The translations under genes and the position numbers were made by a program. Of a stretch of 64,000 bases of DNA, positions 21,801 through 33,800 are shown piece after piece; position 1 is the stretch's first letter; each line of letters starts with the position of its first letter. The notes under the pieces are model-generated. The model was not told the DNA's origin. It did no database searches and saw only the letters and a program-made list of their open reading frames with translations. This DNA comes from Okapia johnstoni (Eukaryota > Chordata > Mammalia > Artiodactyla > Giraffidae): the NCBI GenBank assembly GCA_024291935.2, contig CM044318.1:80858001-80922000 (forward strand). Reading direction: 5' to 3'.

Positions 21801-24800
21801 AGTCTCCAAGTCTCCTCTGGTTTGCGGATTCCCATGCATCTGATTCTAAATTTCGTTTATCAATAAATAGTAAAGCGATGCTGTGAGCTCAGTGTGACTC
21901 TCTTGATCAGAGCTCAGAGGCTCAGGCAAGTCAGAGTGCGAACTCACTGGATGGCAGGTGGGGGCGGCCCTGGGTGGGGAAGGTGTGCCGCGTGTTTCGT
22001 AAGGACCCTGCCTCTGGGCCTGCCCGACGTTTCTAGTTGACTGTCCCCCTCCTTCTCCGCTGTCCCCCTGAGGTCACTGGCTGGCCGGCCCACACTGAGG
22101 CCCAGCCAGGGCCACTTACGTGCATCACCGCCTCTGTGTTCTCTCTCTGCTCTCCGTCCAGACTTTGAACTCCCGTTTCTTGCCTGGACTCTTGATGACG
22201 CACTGTGCCCAGCAGAGGGCCAGATGGAGAGTGGGCAGGGACCTCCCGGGACCCTGCAGCTGGTCGTCACAGGCTGGCCGAAAGGTCTGCTCCGGTGGAA
22301 AGAAGGGGGAGGTGCAGCCCAGCTGGTGCTACTGGCTAAGGCCTTCCTGGCACCCCTGTTTTCATGGCCCCCTGGTGATGTCAGCACGCGGTAGGGCTCC
22401 CCTTGGATCCACTGTGCCCCTCCCCCCGAAGAGCTGGAAGGCTGGGCGCTCCCCCATATCATGGCTGGGATTTCAGACCCCTGAGTCTGGCCCAGGGTTG
22501 CCTGGGCCAAGGGCATGTGTGCGGTGCAGGAGCAGGACCCCAGCTGGGAAGCCAGACCCCCTTTGCAAGAGGCAAAAGCCCTTCTGTCGGTGCTCCAGCT
22601 AGAAGGCAGCTCCCTGACCATCAGGCAGCTGATGCCCGTTCGTCTGGGCACATGGGGAGCTGGGCTCGGTTCCTCTCAGAATCAACGTGGCTGCCCCTTG
22701 GTGTGCGAGAATGACGGTATTTTTCTTTTTTCTTTTCTTCCCTCCCTCCCTCATTCTTTCTCTTTCTTTTTCCCTCACCCCACCACCTCCCTCCTTTTCT
22801 TTCTTTTTTTTTTGATGACTGTTATTTCTCTTCTGTGGGACTGCCCCTGCTCTGCGCACGGGCTCCCATGTGACTCTATGATAAAATATCAAGTCCTTAG
22901 AACAAATAGGCCCTTTGCACGTTTCAGTTTTCCCAGTGTGTGCAGTCCCTCTCCGTGGCTATCCAAAAGGGAAGCAGCCACAGCTCTCAACATCAGACAG
23001 TGGCTGGTGCTGCCGTGGAGCCTCGCCACGTAACAAAGATCTGGATGCTGAGAGATGGGGCAGCCGGGACTCCTGTTCTCTGAGGATCTTCACTGGGCGC
23101 TGCTAGCCGGGTTTCAGTTCATAATGACTGCCCCCCAGGGTGCTGTGTCTGTCCTTTCCTTCTCTTAGAAACCCGAACCACAGAGATTCATTTATCTGCA
23201 GCTGTGGCCATTTTTGATAGAAAGAGGGGCTTCTCTCTACCAGGTAGTATCTTGAGTTATGGCCCCCGGGGTGGGGGCCCAGAGCAGGCACTGTGGGTCA
23301 GGGAGGCAGGAATGCGGGGGACACGCTCTTCCCCTCCGCCCCTTCCTCCCCTCCTGGCATATTTCTCCTGTCTTGGGCAGGGCTCCAGGCCGCTGGACGT
23401 GGAGATGGTCCCCGGTAGAGACTTCGGCCCTGGGTGGGCCTGTGGACCTCACACAGCTCTTGTGAAGACCAGCCCAGTTCAGTTCAGTTCAGTCGCTCAG
23501 TTGTGTCCGACTCTTTGCGACCCCATGAACCGCAGCACACCAGGCCTCCCTGTCCATCACCAGTTCCCGGAGCTTACCCAGACCTATGCGCATCGAGTCA
23601 GTGATGCCATCCATCCATCTCATCCTCTGTCGTCCCTTTCTCCTCCTTCCCCCAATCCTTCCCAGCATTAGGGTCTTTTCCAATGAGTCAGCTCTTCGCA
23701 TCAGGTGGCCAAAGTATTGGAGTTTCAGCTTCAACATCAGTCCTTCCAATGAACACCCAGGACTGATCTCCTTTAGGATGGACTGGTTGGATCTCCTTGC
23801 AGTCCAAGGGACTCTCCAGAGTCTTCTCCAGCACCACAGTTCAAAAGCATCAATTCTTCCGCGCTCAGCTTTCTTTATAGTCCAACTCTCACATCCATAC
23901 ATGACCACTGGAAAAACCATAGCCTTGACCAGACGGACCTTTGTTGACAAAGTAATGTCTCTGCTTTTTAACATGGTGTCTAGGTTGGTCATAACTTTCC
24001 TTCCAAGGAGTGTCTTTTAATTTCATGGCTGCAATCACCATCAGCAGTGATTCTGGAGCCCAAAAAAATAAAGTCTGACACTGTTTCCCCATCTATTTCC
24101 CATGAAGTGATGGGACCAGATACCATAATCTTAGTTTTCTGAATGTTGAGCTTTAAGCCAACTTTTTCACTCTCCTCTTGCACTTTCATCAAGAGGCTCT
24201 TTAGTTCTTCCTTGCTTTCTGCCATAAGGGTGGTGTCATCTGCATATCTGAGGTTATTGATATTTCTCCTGGCAGTCTTGATTCTAGCTTGTGCTTCCTC
24301 CAGCCCAGCATTTCTCATGATGTACTCTGCATATAAGTTAAATAAGCAGGGTGACAATATACAGCCTTGACTTACTCCTTTTCCTATTTGGAACCAGTCT
24401 GTTGTTCCATATCCAGTTCTAACTGTTGCTTCCTGACCTGCATTCAGGTTTCTCAAGAGGCAGGTCAGATGGTCTGGTATTCCCATGTCTTTCAGAATTT
24501 TCCACAGTTTATTGTGGTCCACACAGTCAAAGGCTTTGGCATAGTCAATAAAGCAGAAATAGATGTTTTTCTGGAACTCGCTTGCTTTTCGATGATCCAG
24601 CGGATGTTGGCAATTTGATCTCTGGTTCCTCTGCCTTTTCTAAAACCAGCTTGAACATCTGGAAGTTCACGGTTCACATACTGTTGAAACCTGGCTTGGA
24701 GAATTTTGAGCCATCCTTTACTAGTGTGTGAGATGAGTGTAATTGTGCGGTAGTTTGAACATTCTTTGGCATTGCCTTTCTTTGGGATTGGAATGAAAAC

Positions 24801-27800
24801 TGACCTTTTCCAGTCCTGTGACCACTGCTGAGTTTTCCAAATTTGCTGGCATATTGAGTGCAGCACTTTCACAGCTTCATCTTTCAGGATTTGAAATAGC
24901 TCAACTGGAATTCCATCACCTCCACTAGCTTTGCTCGTAGTGATGCTTTCTAAGGCCCACTTGACTTCACATTCCAGGATGTCTGGCTCTAGGTGAGTGA
25001 TCACATCGTCTTGATTAACTGGGTTATGAAGATCTTTTTTGTACAGTTCTTCTGTGTCTTCTTTCCACCTCTTCTTAATATCTTCTGCTTTTGTTAGGTC
25101 CATGCCATTTCTGTCCTTTATTGAGCCCATCTTTGCATGAAACGTTCCCTTGGTATCTCTAATTTTCTTGAAGAGATCTCTAGTCTTTCCCATTCTGTTG
25201 TTTTCCTCTATTTCTTTGCATTGATCGCTAAGGAAGGCTTTCTTATCTCTCCTTGCTATTCTTTGGAACTCGGCATTCAGATGGGAATATCTTTCCTTTT
25301 CTCCTTTGCTTTTCACTTCTCTTCTTTTCACAGCTATTTGTAAGGCCTCCTCAGACAGCCATTTTGCTTTTTTGCATTTCTTTTCCATGGGGATGGTCTT
25401 GATCCCTGTCTCCTGTACAATGTCACGAATCTCTGTCCATAGTTCATCAGGCACTCTGTCTATCAGTCCCTTAAATCTATTTGTCACTTCCACTGTATAA
25501 TCATAAGGGATTTGATTTAGGTCATACCTGAAAACCAGCCCAGAGGCGTGTAAATCAAAGGACGTGGACCCTGCTTTCTCTGTGGTTGGGAGCAGTCACC
25601 ATCCTGTACCCTCATCTGTCACTTCAAGTTCGACCTGCCAGCCTGCAGCCTTCCCTACCCACCCAGGAGCCCACCCAGCTTGAGGCCTTCTCTCCTTCAC
25701 CATCCTGTGAGGGGTCCCTCTCCTCAGGGTGGGAGTAAGGTTTGGAGTCACGATCAGCCTGGCCTTCCAGACCCCACCCCACCCCCGTCAGTAGGACGCA
25801 GCCCATGCTCCTGGGAGGCCCAGGTGTAGGAGCAGCGGAGGGGAGGGCTGGCAGCCACCGGGGGCCTCTCTGCTTGGTGATGGGGCGGCTGGAGCGTGGT
25901 GGGGGCCGGCCCTGCCTGGTCTGGGCAGTGGGGGCAGGGAGCGGGGCGGAATGAGTTCGGGGAGCCTGTCTGCTGGCCACTTACTGGTCAACGTTCTCCG
26001 CACACACTGAGTGTGCTCTGACCGTGGGCCAGGCCCAAGCCGGCACCTCGAAGGTCTCGCTGGAGCCTCACCGTGTGAGGCTGTTTTCATCCTCTCTTCC
26101 GGATGAGGAACCTGAGCCCCAGAGAGAAGAAATAGCTTGTGGAGGTGCCACAGCCCATAGTCATCAGACCCTGGAGCACCTCCCGGTCGCTTCTTGACCT
26201 CCTGGCCTCCCGCTCAGTATTAGAGCGTCTTTCATGTGCATTTGTCCCTTGGCTGCAGGAAGGCATGACTTGCCCTGTGTCCCTGTGCAAAGGCCCGTCC
26301 TCCCGTCTGCCCATCTGGACTCATCAGGCTCCACTGTGCTTTCCGTAACCATAACCCTAACCCCAACCCCAACCCTAAACCTAAACCTAACAGACGCTGA
26401 AGCAGTGCTGCCCCCCGGCAGGATTGGCAGTGAGCCCTCCCGAGGTTCTCTGGGTGCTAGAATGACTTGGTCCCATTAGAATTTGGATCACTTAAGTGTT
26501 TCTCACAGAAAAGCACTGCCGTGCTTCAAGAGCTGTGAAAGCCAACTGGGAAGAGGACAGACTCTGCCTGGGCAGGGACAGAAGTCTGGGGAGGGGCCTT
26601 CCTGGAGAAAGGGACATATGAACCAGGCTTTGAAGGATGCGTACGATTTGCCATAGGGGATGGGTGACGGAGAGGAATCAGGGTGATGCAAGGGCCTTCG
26701 AGGTCAGATGAAGGTGAGAGGTGGCTGGGGCGGGGTGGGGACTGAGCTCGGAGGGGCCTTACCCAGGGCAGCCTCCTTGCGCCTGTCCAGCTCCTCTTTG
26801 GTGAGCACAGAGGGTGCTAGGTGGTGGAGCTGTGCCAAGGTCAGCCAGGATGTCCAGGAATCGTCCCAGCGCTCTACCTGCTCCCGAGCGATAATGAGAG
26901 GGTTTCCATTATTTTCGGGTGAGCGCCCCTGGCAGATGCCGACAGCTAGCAGATGTGTGAGGTCCAAGGTGATTTGCAAGGGACGCGCTCATGTGATGCT
27001 CGGTAATGGCATCAGGCGACGCTGTCACTCAGAGCTTGTCCTGGCCTCTGGGAGGAGGTAAAGGTCAGTTCAAAGAGCCAGGGTGCCCACGGGAAGTAGG
27101 GGCAAGTCCCCACCCACTCGGGCCGGGGGGGGTCCGGGGAGGCACAGCGGACTGAAGACGTGGCCGTGGTCTCAGAGGGGACGTTGGCCGGAGCCCCGCT
27201 CTGGCTGCCAGGGCCCTGCGGTAGGCCCTCTGTCCCTGGGGTTCTGGGGTGTTGGGGGTTGGGGATGGCATGGCCTGTCCTGGAGCCGGGCCCAGCCCAG
27301 TGCCGACGTCCCTGGGGCTCGCTGCCCTTGGGAGGCCCTTGGCAGGCTCGACCGCGGCCCTGAAGCCACACCTGGCTCCCGCTTTCCTGATGTCGGATTC
27401 GTGTGTTGCAGGCGTTCCAAGGCTGAATCTGATATTAAGCAGTGACCCCTCCAAGAGACGCCAAGGCTTTGGCTCCTCCGCTGTCTTAGTCTGCCGGAAC
27501 AGAGTACCACAAGCCTGGGGGGCTCAACAACAGAGGTTTATCTGCCCCCAGTCCTGAAGTCTGGGCATCCGAGATCGAGGTGCCCCTAGGGTGGACTTCT
27601 GGGGGGGGAGCCCTCTTCCCGGCTTGTTAGGCGGCCCCCTTCAGCTGTGCCCTGACGTGGCCTCGTCTCTGTGGTCGCAGAGGGATCTCTGGCGTCTCTG
27701 GCTGTGATCCTGTCCTGTCCCGGTCCCGCCCTTCAGTCCTCTCCTAACCTTCATTTACCTCCCGAGGGGGTCAGCCTACAAGATGGGGGGCGGGACACGG

Positions 27801-30800
27801 TTCAGCCCAGGGCGGCTTACACACTGTGTGACCTTCTCAGGTCTCTGCCTCCCAGAGCTCCTGTTTTCTCATCTCTGGGACAGGGCTCCTGATTCTTACC
27901 TCCATAGCTCGCATACTCAATTTGGCAGGTGCTTAGTGCCTTCTGCGCTCCAGGCTCCTGGCCCTGGGGGTACATGTGGGGGACACAGGGTGTCCCTAGG
28001 GGGCTCTGCCCTCAAGGGGTGAGAATGACGTCAGATCATGGATATTGACCCCCAAGGCAAGGCTGAATGTAATGTATTCATCCTTTACTATTTTTAATAA
28101 TAATAATGAATAATACTTTAGGGTTTCCCTGATGGCTCAGTGATAAAAAAAATCCACCTGCAATGCAGAAGACACGAGACGATGGTTCCATCCCTGGGTC
28201 AGGAAGATCCCCTGGAGGAGGAAATGGCAACCCACTCTGGTATTCTTGCCTGGAGAATCCCATGGACAGAGGAGCCTGGCAGGCTATAGTCCGAAGGGTT
28301 GCAAAGAGTCAGACACGACTGAGCACGCACGCATCCATCCAACCAGTACTTTTGTTACTTTTAGTAATTAAGAAAAATGAAGAGACAACCTGGGACTCAT
28401 GCCAGAAAGCGAAAAGAGGGTGTGGTCAGGGACATGAATGGACAGACCTGCAGTGAGGGGCCATCTCTGAGCATTTCCCACCACTGTCCAGGGGCTGATT
28501 CAATCCTAAAACTAGTAATTTTATTTTATTTTTAATTGGAGGATAGTTACTTTACAATATCGTGTTGGTTTCTGCGATACAACAACATGAATCAGCCATA
28601 GGTATACATATGTCCACTCCCTCTTGAACCTCCCTCCCACCTCCCACTCCATCCCAGCCCTCTAGGTAGTCACAGAGCCCCGGTTTGAGTTCCCTGAGTC
28701 ATACAGCAAATTCCCACTGGCTGTCTATTTTACATATGGAGTGTAGAGGTTTCCATGTTACTTTCTCCATTTGAGTACTTTTGATTTTAAAGCAATGTGT
28801 CTTCAGTAAACGTACGTTGTGTGTCCACGGAGAAGTGTCTGCAGTGAGTTCTGTTGTTTACCTGTGTTTCATGGGCATCGGAGCTGTGTTTGGAATAGCA
28901 GCTGCGAGGTCCTGTCATCTCACCGTCACACCGATTGCTCACTGTTCTGAGAAGGTCACATCGTAATCCATTAGCAATAATTAGTCCCCCGGCACCCCCT
29001 GCCTTCTTCCCTCAACTGCTCCATTAACTTGGGTGCGGATCGTACATCCCAGGCGCCAATCAGTGGAAGATCTGTCTGTAATATACAAGGTGATGCTATT
29101 AGTTACAATATATTAACTGCCTAATTTAAAAATACAAAAGCTGTCTTTATGAAGGGCAATTAACCACTAAGCGTAATTGATAATTCATAACCCCCTGATT
29201 AGGAAAGACAAATACTAAGAAAGGACTGAATCACCTGGGCTGCTGATTATACGACATTGTCAGCCTCTCCGTCTGGGTTTGTTCACCCTGTTGTCAGTAG
29301 GACCTGACATTTCTTCCCGGGTCTCACCTGTCAGCTCCGGCGCTTGGCGGGTCTGGAGGCTCACCATAACGTGGGAATGTGTGTCTTTACCACCGAGTGG
29401 GGTGCATTGATGGGGTTGCAGGCTCGGGGCACCCTCAGGGGAAGTAGTAGGCGTGGTCCTAAGGCAGGGTCCCTCTCACCAGCTGCCATCTGGACTTGCC
29501 ATCACTCAGTCATTCAGCAAACGCTTGTCAGGGGACTGCCGTGGGCCCAGCCATCAGACCTCGTTCCTGACCTCATGGAGCACGTGAGTCCGGGAGAGAG
29601 GTGCTGAACAAATGCAGACATGAGATGATTGGAGATACGGGTTAGCGTCAGAAAGGAAAGCAGGGTAGAGACGGAGTGGGGCAGCGTCGCCCAGATGGTC
29701 GGAGAAGGGGACATTGGACAGACCCTTCACCTTTTCCCTAGGGTTTCTCGGACTTCCTGACTTGCAGCCTGGTGTCTTCCATGGCCCCTGCTATGCTCTC
29801 AGCAGATGCCAAATCTGAGGGCTCCCACGCCATGGCCTGGGGTTCATCCAGGGAGGGCCGTGTGCTCTGGACCAGGCCGGGTAGCCGGCCCACTGGCCCC
29901 CTTGCTCAGGGCCTGGCCTCGCCCGCAGCCCTGACTGTCGCAGGGCCCCCCTTCCTTCTGGGGGTCCCTGTTCCTTTGTCTCTTTGCTTCCCTTCCAGTC
30001 TCAGCTCCAGAGCTGTCTCCTCCCCGGGGAGGCCTCCTGACCTGCCCATGCTCCCTGGCCATCCTGTCTCCTCTCCTCTTTGGTGCTTCCTGTCACCTCT
30101 CCTATTCTGATCCCTGTACCCCTCCTGTGTGTGGTTTCCCACCTCGTGCACCGCCTGAGGGCTCCAGGGTCAGAGAGCCCGCCTGCGGGCACCGCGGCGT
30201 GTCCATGTGCCCAGCCCCGCCAGCCGGTCAGTAGGTGCTCAGTCGCCGTCGGCAGAAGGGCTCAGTGTTATTTCCCTAGGTTCTCTCTGGGCACCGGCTT
30301 TTGTGACTTGGCCTCCGCAGAGCCTGCCCGGGTGCAGCGGGGCTGCAGGAGCCCGGACGGGCTGTTGGAGCTGCCAACGCTGCGGGCATTCCTGGCTCCC
30401 ATCCCGTTAGCTCGCCCGTGCACCCTATAACTCTGTCTGGCCGACCTGTCTTCAGTGACAGCGGCGAAATGGCACACCTCGGCCTGTGGTCCCTCGGCCT
30501 TTGCATTTTGGGGAAATGTGGATATAGGGTCAGCTCAGATGCTCAGTGGAGATGCTTCTTGTGGTGGGAGGGCCCGGAGGGGTGGCCGGGATGCTCAGAG
30601 GGGACCTCCACCAGGCTGAGCGCCGCGGTGCGGTGCGGGGAGGTGTTGAGTGGGTCCTGGGAGGCGGGCAGATTGGCACACGTGAAGAGGCGGTGTGTTC
30701 CGGGTAGAGGGGCACGGCTGTGTCCCAGGAAGAAGCAGAGGTCACGTGGGAACTCGGGGCATCTCAGATGTGCCGAGCTCAGCAAGGATGAGAAGGGTCT

Positions 30801-33800
30801 TCGTCCGGTGAGGCTGTCGAGGCCCAGCTCAGGGGCCTGTGGAGACCCAGCTTGCTCTGGACTGCTCCCCCAGAGAAGCACCCATCCAGGCACCTCCCTG
30901 GGAGGCCGTGTTGCCTGCTGACAGCCCCCCTTCCCTGGCCTGTCTCCCCACTGCAGACTGAAGCGGTCTCGGCTGAAGGTGAGGTTCTGCACCAACGAGT
31001 CTCAGAAGTCGCGGGCGGACCTGGTGGGGTTGCTGCGGCGGCTGGGCTTCGACGTCTCCGAGGGCGAGGTGACGGCCCCGGCCCCCGCAGCCTGCCTGAT
31101 CCTGAAGCAGCGAGGCCTGCGGCCACACCTGCTCGTCCACGACGGTAGGCCCGCCGGGCCCCAGGGGCGGTGAAGGCACCCCCTTTCCAGCTGGGGGCTG
31201 GGGAGGACACAGAGGGAACACCTGGCCCTTGTTAGACCCGTGGGCCTTGGGGTGGAACCCAGGGGCTCCCTGCTGGGACCCTGGCCCCATCCATCCTGGT
31301 GTCGTCCCGGGCCTGGGGTTTGGGGTGGGGTGGGGTGGTGGTCAGAGGCAGGTCCATATGGCTCCTTGGAGGCAGGAAAACCCTGAGTCTGTTGTCTGTG
31401 ATCCAGGATGGAGCAAGGTGGCAGGAAATTGTCAAGGGGGGCAAGATTTTAGCCTCTGGGGTCTGTGTCTGTGTGTGAGAGAGAGACAGACAGACAAATA
31501 GAACAGACGCAAAGCTGGGTCTGTAGGTTTCGGAACTGTATTTGTGAAAACCAGCCCCACAGTCTGGCTAGTGGCACAGGTTTACTTGCTAACATCAGTC
31601 TGAAGGCAAGGACAGAGTCCCTTTGACCCTCAGCTGGGAGTTTTGCTGAAATGAAGAAGAAAGAGCAGTATCACCTGGCACCTGCTGAATATTTAAAAAG
31701 AAGAGACAGTACACACTTCGGAATTCAGGACACTTCTCTGTCATTGCACAGAAACAACGTTGTTATTTACAAACCTGTGGCAGAGGCAAGCACGCTTTTC
31801 TACCCCTGGACAGGGGTAGGGGACTCCCAGAAATGGAGAGAGCTCCCTGAAGGTCCGGAGGCCAAGTCCACATCTCTGGCACCAGTCAAGGGCGACATGC
31901 CCAGCCTTTAGAAATTGTTTTTCTCCAATGCTTCCTCTGTGATCTGGGATCCTTGCCAGTGTCTTTAGAACAGGTCCTTAAAGTAACAGAAAGATTTAAG
32001 AGAGAAAATGCTCCCCTCCCCGGGGCAGGGGCAGAGGGACGGGTTGGGGTGGACCTACCAGAGATGAGAGGGAAACTCAGCGTTCCCCTTGAAGACGTCT
32101 TTCATCAGTGAGTCCAGCAGGCAGATGTTGGAGCTCGAGAAGCTGTGGGGGAAGCCAGACGCCCTTCGTCACCTGTACTCTTGCGTCTGTGTTTCGCATA
32201 GGTGTCCCTGCCTTTTCAGACCTTGAATCTTTTACAGGTTTTATTGTCGATGAACTCCACCCTCCTTACCCAACTTTTTGTTGTGAGGATTTTCAGACGG
32301 CAAAGCTGAAAGAATTTTATTTGGAATATTTGTTTGCCCTTCACCTTGCCTTTGCCAATGGCACTTTGCTCTGTTTTCTTCATTATGCATCTCCCCATCC
32401 CTCCGTCTATCTCTCCATCTTTATCTTTTTGATGCATCTCAAAGTCACTTGCAGACTTTGGTGGTGGTTGTTATTCCTAAGTCGTTCGGTCATGTCCGAC
32501 TCTTTGCGACCCCATGGACTGTAGCCCATCAGACTCCTCTGTCCATGGGACTTTCCAGGCAAGAATACTGGAGTGGATTGCCATGCCCTCCTCCAGGGGA
32601 TCTTCCTGACCCAGGGATCGAACCCTTCTCTCTCCTTCTTCGCAGGCATCCGCTCGGAATTTGATCAGATCGACACGTCCAACCCAAACTGTGTCGTTAT
32701 TGCAGATGCTGGAGAAGGCTTTTCTTATCAAAACATGAATAAAGCTTTCCAGGTGCTCATGGAGCTGGAAAACCCTGTGCTCTTCTCACTGGGAAAAGGG
32801 TAAGTCGGCTGCGGGCAGAGTCGTTTCTGGCCACTCTGGGCGATGCCCCGGGGGTCTCTCTGACTTAAGGAATCAGCAGAGAAGCTGGGAAGGGTGGGTG
32901 TGGGGTGGACGCAGTGTGGCTCCTTCTTCCCTCCCTCTCCTTTTCTTGCTTTTTTCCCTTCATTTCGGCATCCCTGTCTTTTGATAATTTTTGAGCAGAG
33001 ACCCCGTCTTCAGGAGCTGGTTGGTCAAGCGTCCCTGTGACCATGAGGCTGGGAGTGGCCGGGGGCAGGGGCGGGTCACTGCAGAGGAGACCCATGGAGA
33101 TCAGGGTGGCTATCCCGAGTTTCGGTCATCGTCACAGGACCCAGCACAGGGTTGACGGGTTGTGCCGAGGAGACAGACACCCGAGCAGTGAAAACAGGCT
33201 TGAAGGCCTGTGGGCTCTTGTCTGGGCCCCACATCTCTGGTCACAGAGCAGCCTGTCAACTTGTGAGTTTGTCACCAGCATGTTTGTCCGCATCTGCAGC
33301 CTGGGCCTCACAGTCTCTTTTAAAACACTGTGTTGATTATTTCTCTTAACATCTTTTATCACCAAGAACAACACATATTCATTGAAGAAAAACTGTTGAA
33401 TACAGATGAGTGAAAAGAAGAAAACAGTATTTTCAGTCCCACTGCAGGAGAAAACAGCGGTCAGCATTTTGGTGTGTGTCCTTCCAAGCAGTGTTCTGTG
33501 CAGAAATCATTACCCGTGGGTGTGTTCACAACATCAGTATCTATCTCGACCTAGTTCTGTCACCCGGTTTTAGTCGTTCACCGAATATTTTGTGAACCAC
33601 TTTGCATCCAATAAGGCTTCCCTGGTGGCTCAGAGGGTAAAGAATATCTGCCTGCAATGCGGGAGCCCTGGATTCAATCCCTGGGTTGGGAAGATCCCCT
33701 GGAGAAGGGAATGGCAATCCACTCCAGTGTTATGGCCTGGAGAACCCTGTGGACAGAGGAGCCTGGAGGGCTACAGTCCATGGGGTCGCAAAGAGTCAGA

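Larger units (their letters stand above)
12819..30956 (+). other. LHPP: LHPP intron 1 (18.1 kb)
   Basis: Bounded by gtgagt and ctgcag. Holds three BovB copies, seven Bov-tA SINEs, MIR-like pieces, an L1 3' end, a telomere-like tract and an unassigned AT-rich block (28960-29260). Gene-free, feature-free stretches: 14087-14692 (AT-rich, old-repeat texture), 14894-15930, 16310-16905, 17118-18213, 19746-21040 (GC-rich), 21550-22724, 22816-23463, 25544-26030, 26392-27484, 27911-28120 and 29261-30956 (GC-rich). Long open frames in the GC-rich parts show no domain or conserved splice support. Confidence 0.9.

Noticed and set aside
22599..22892. Lys/Glu/Arg-rich minus-strand frame that could look like a charged coiled coil
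   Set aside because: Direct translation of a low-complexity pyrimidine tract.
24492..25493. 333-codon minus-strand frame, the longest in the window
   Set aside because: BovB reverse-transcriptase region with frame breaks on both sides; retrotransposon remnant, not a cellular gene.
26345..26391. Telomere-like tract as a true chromosome end
   Set aside because: Unique DNA and a continuing gene lie on both sides, so it is interstitial.
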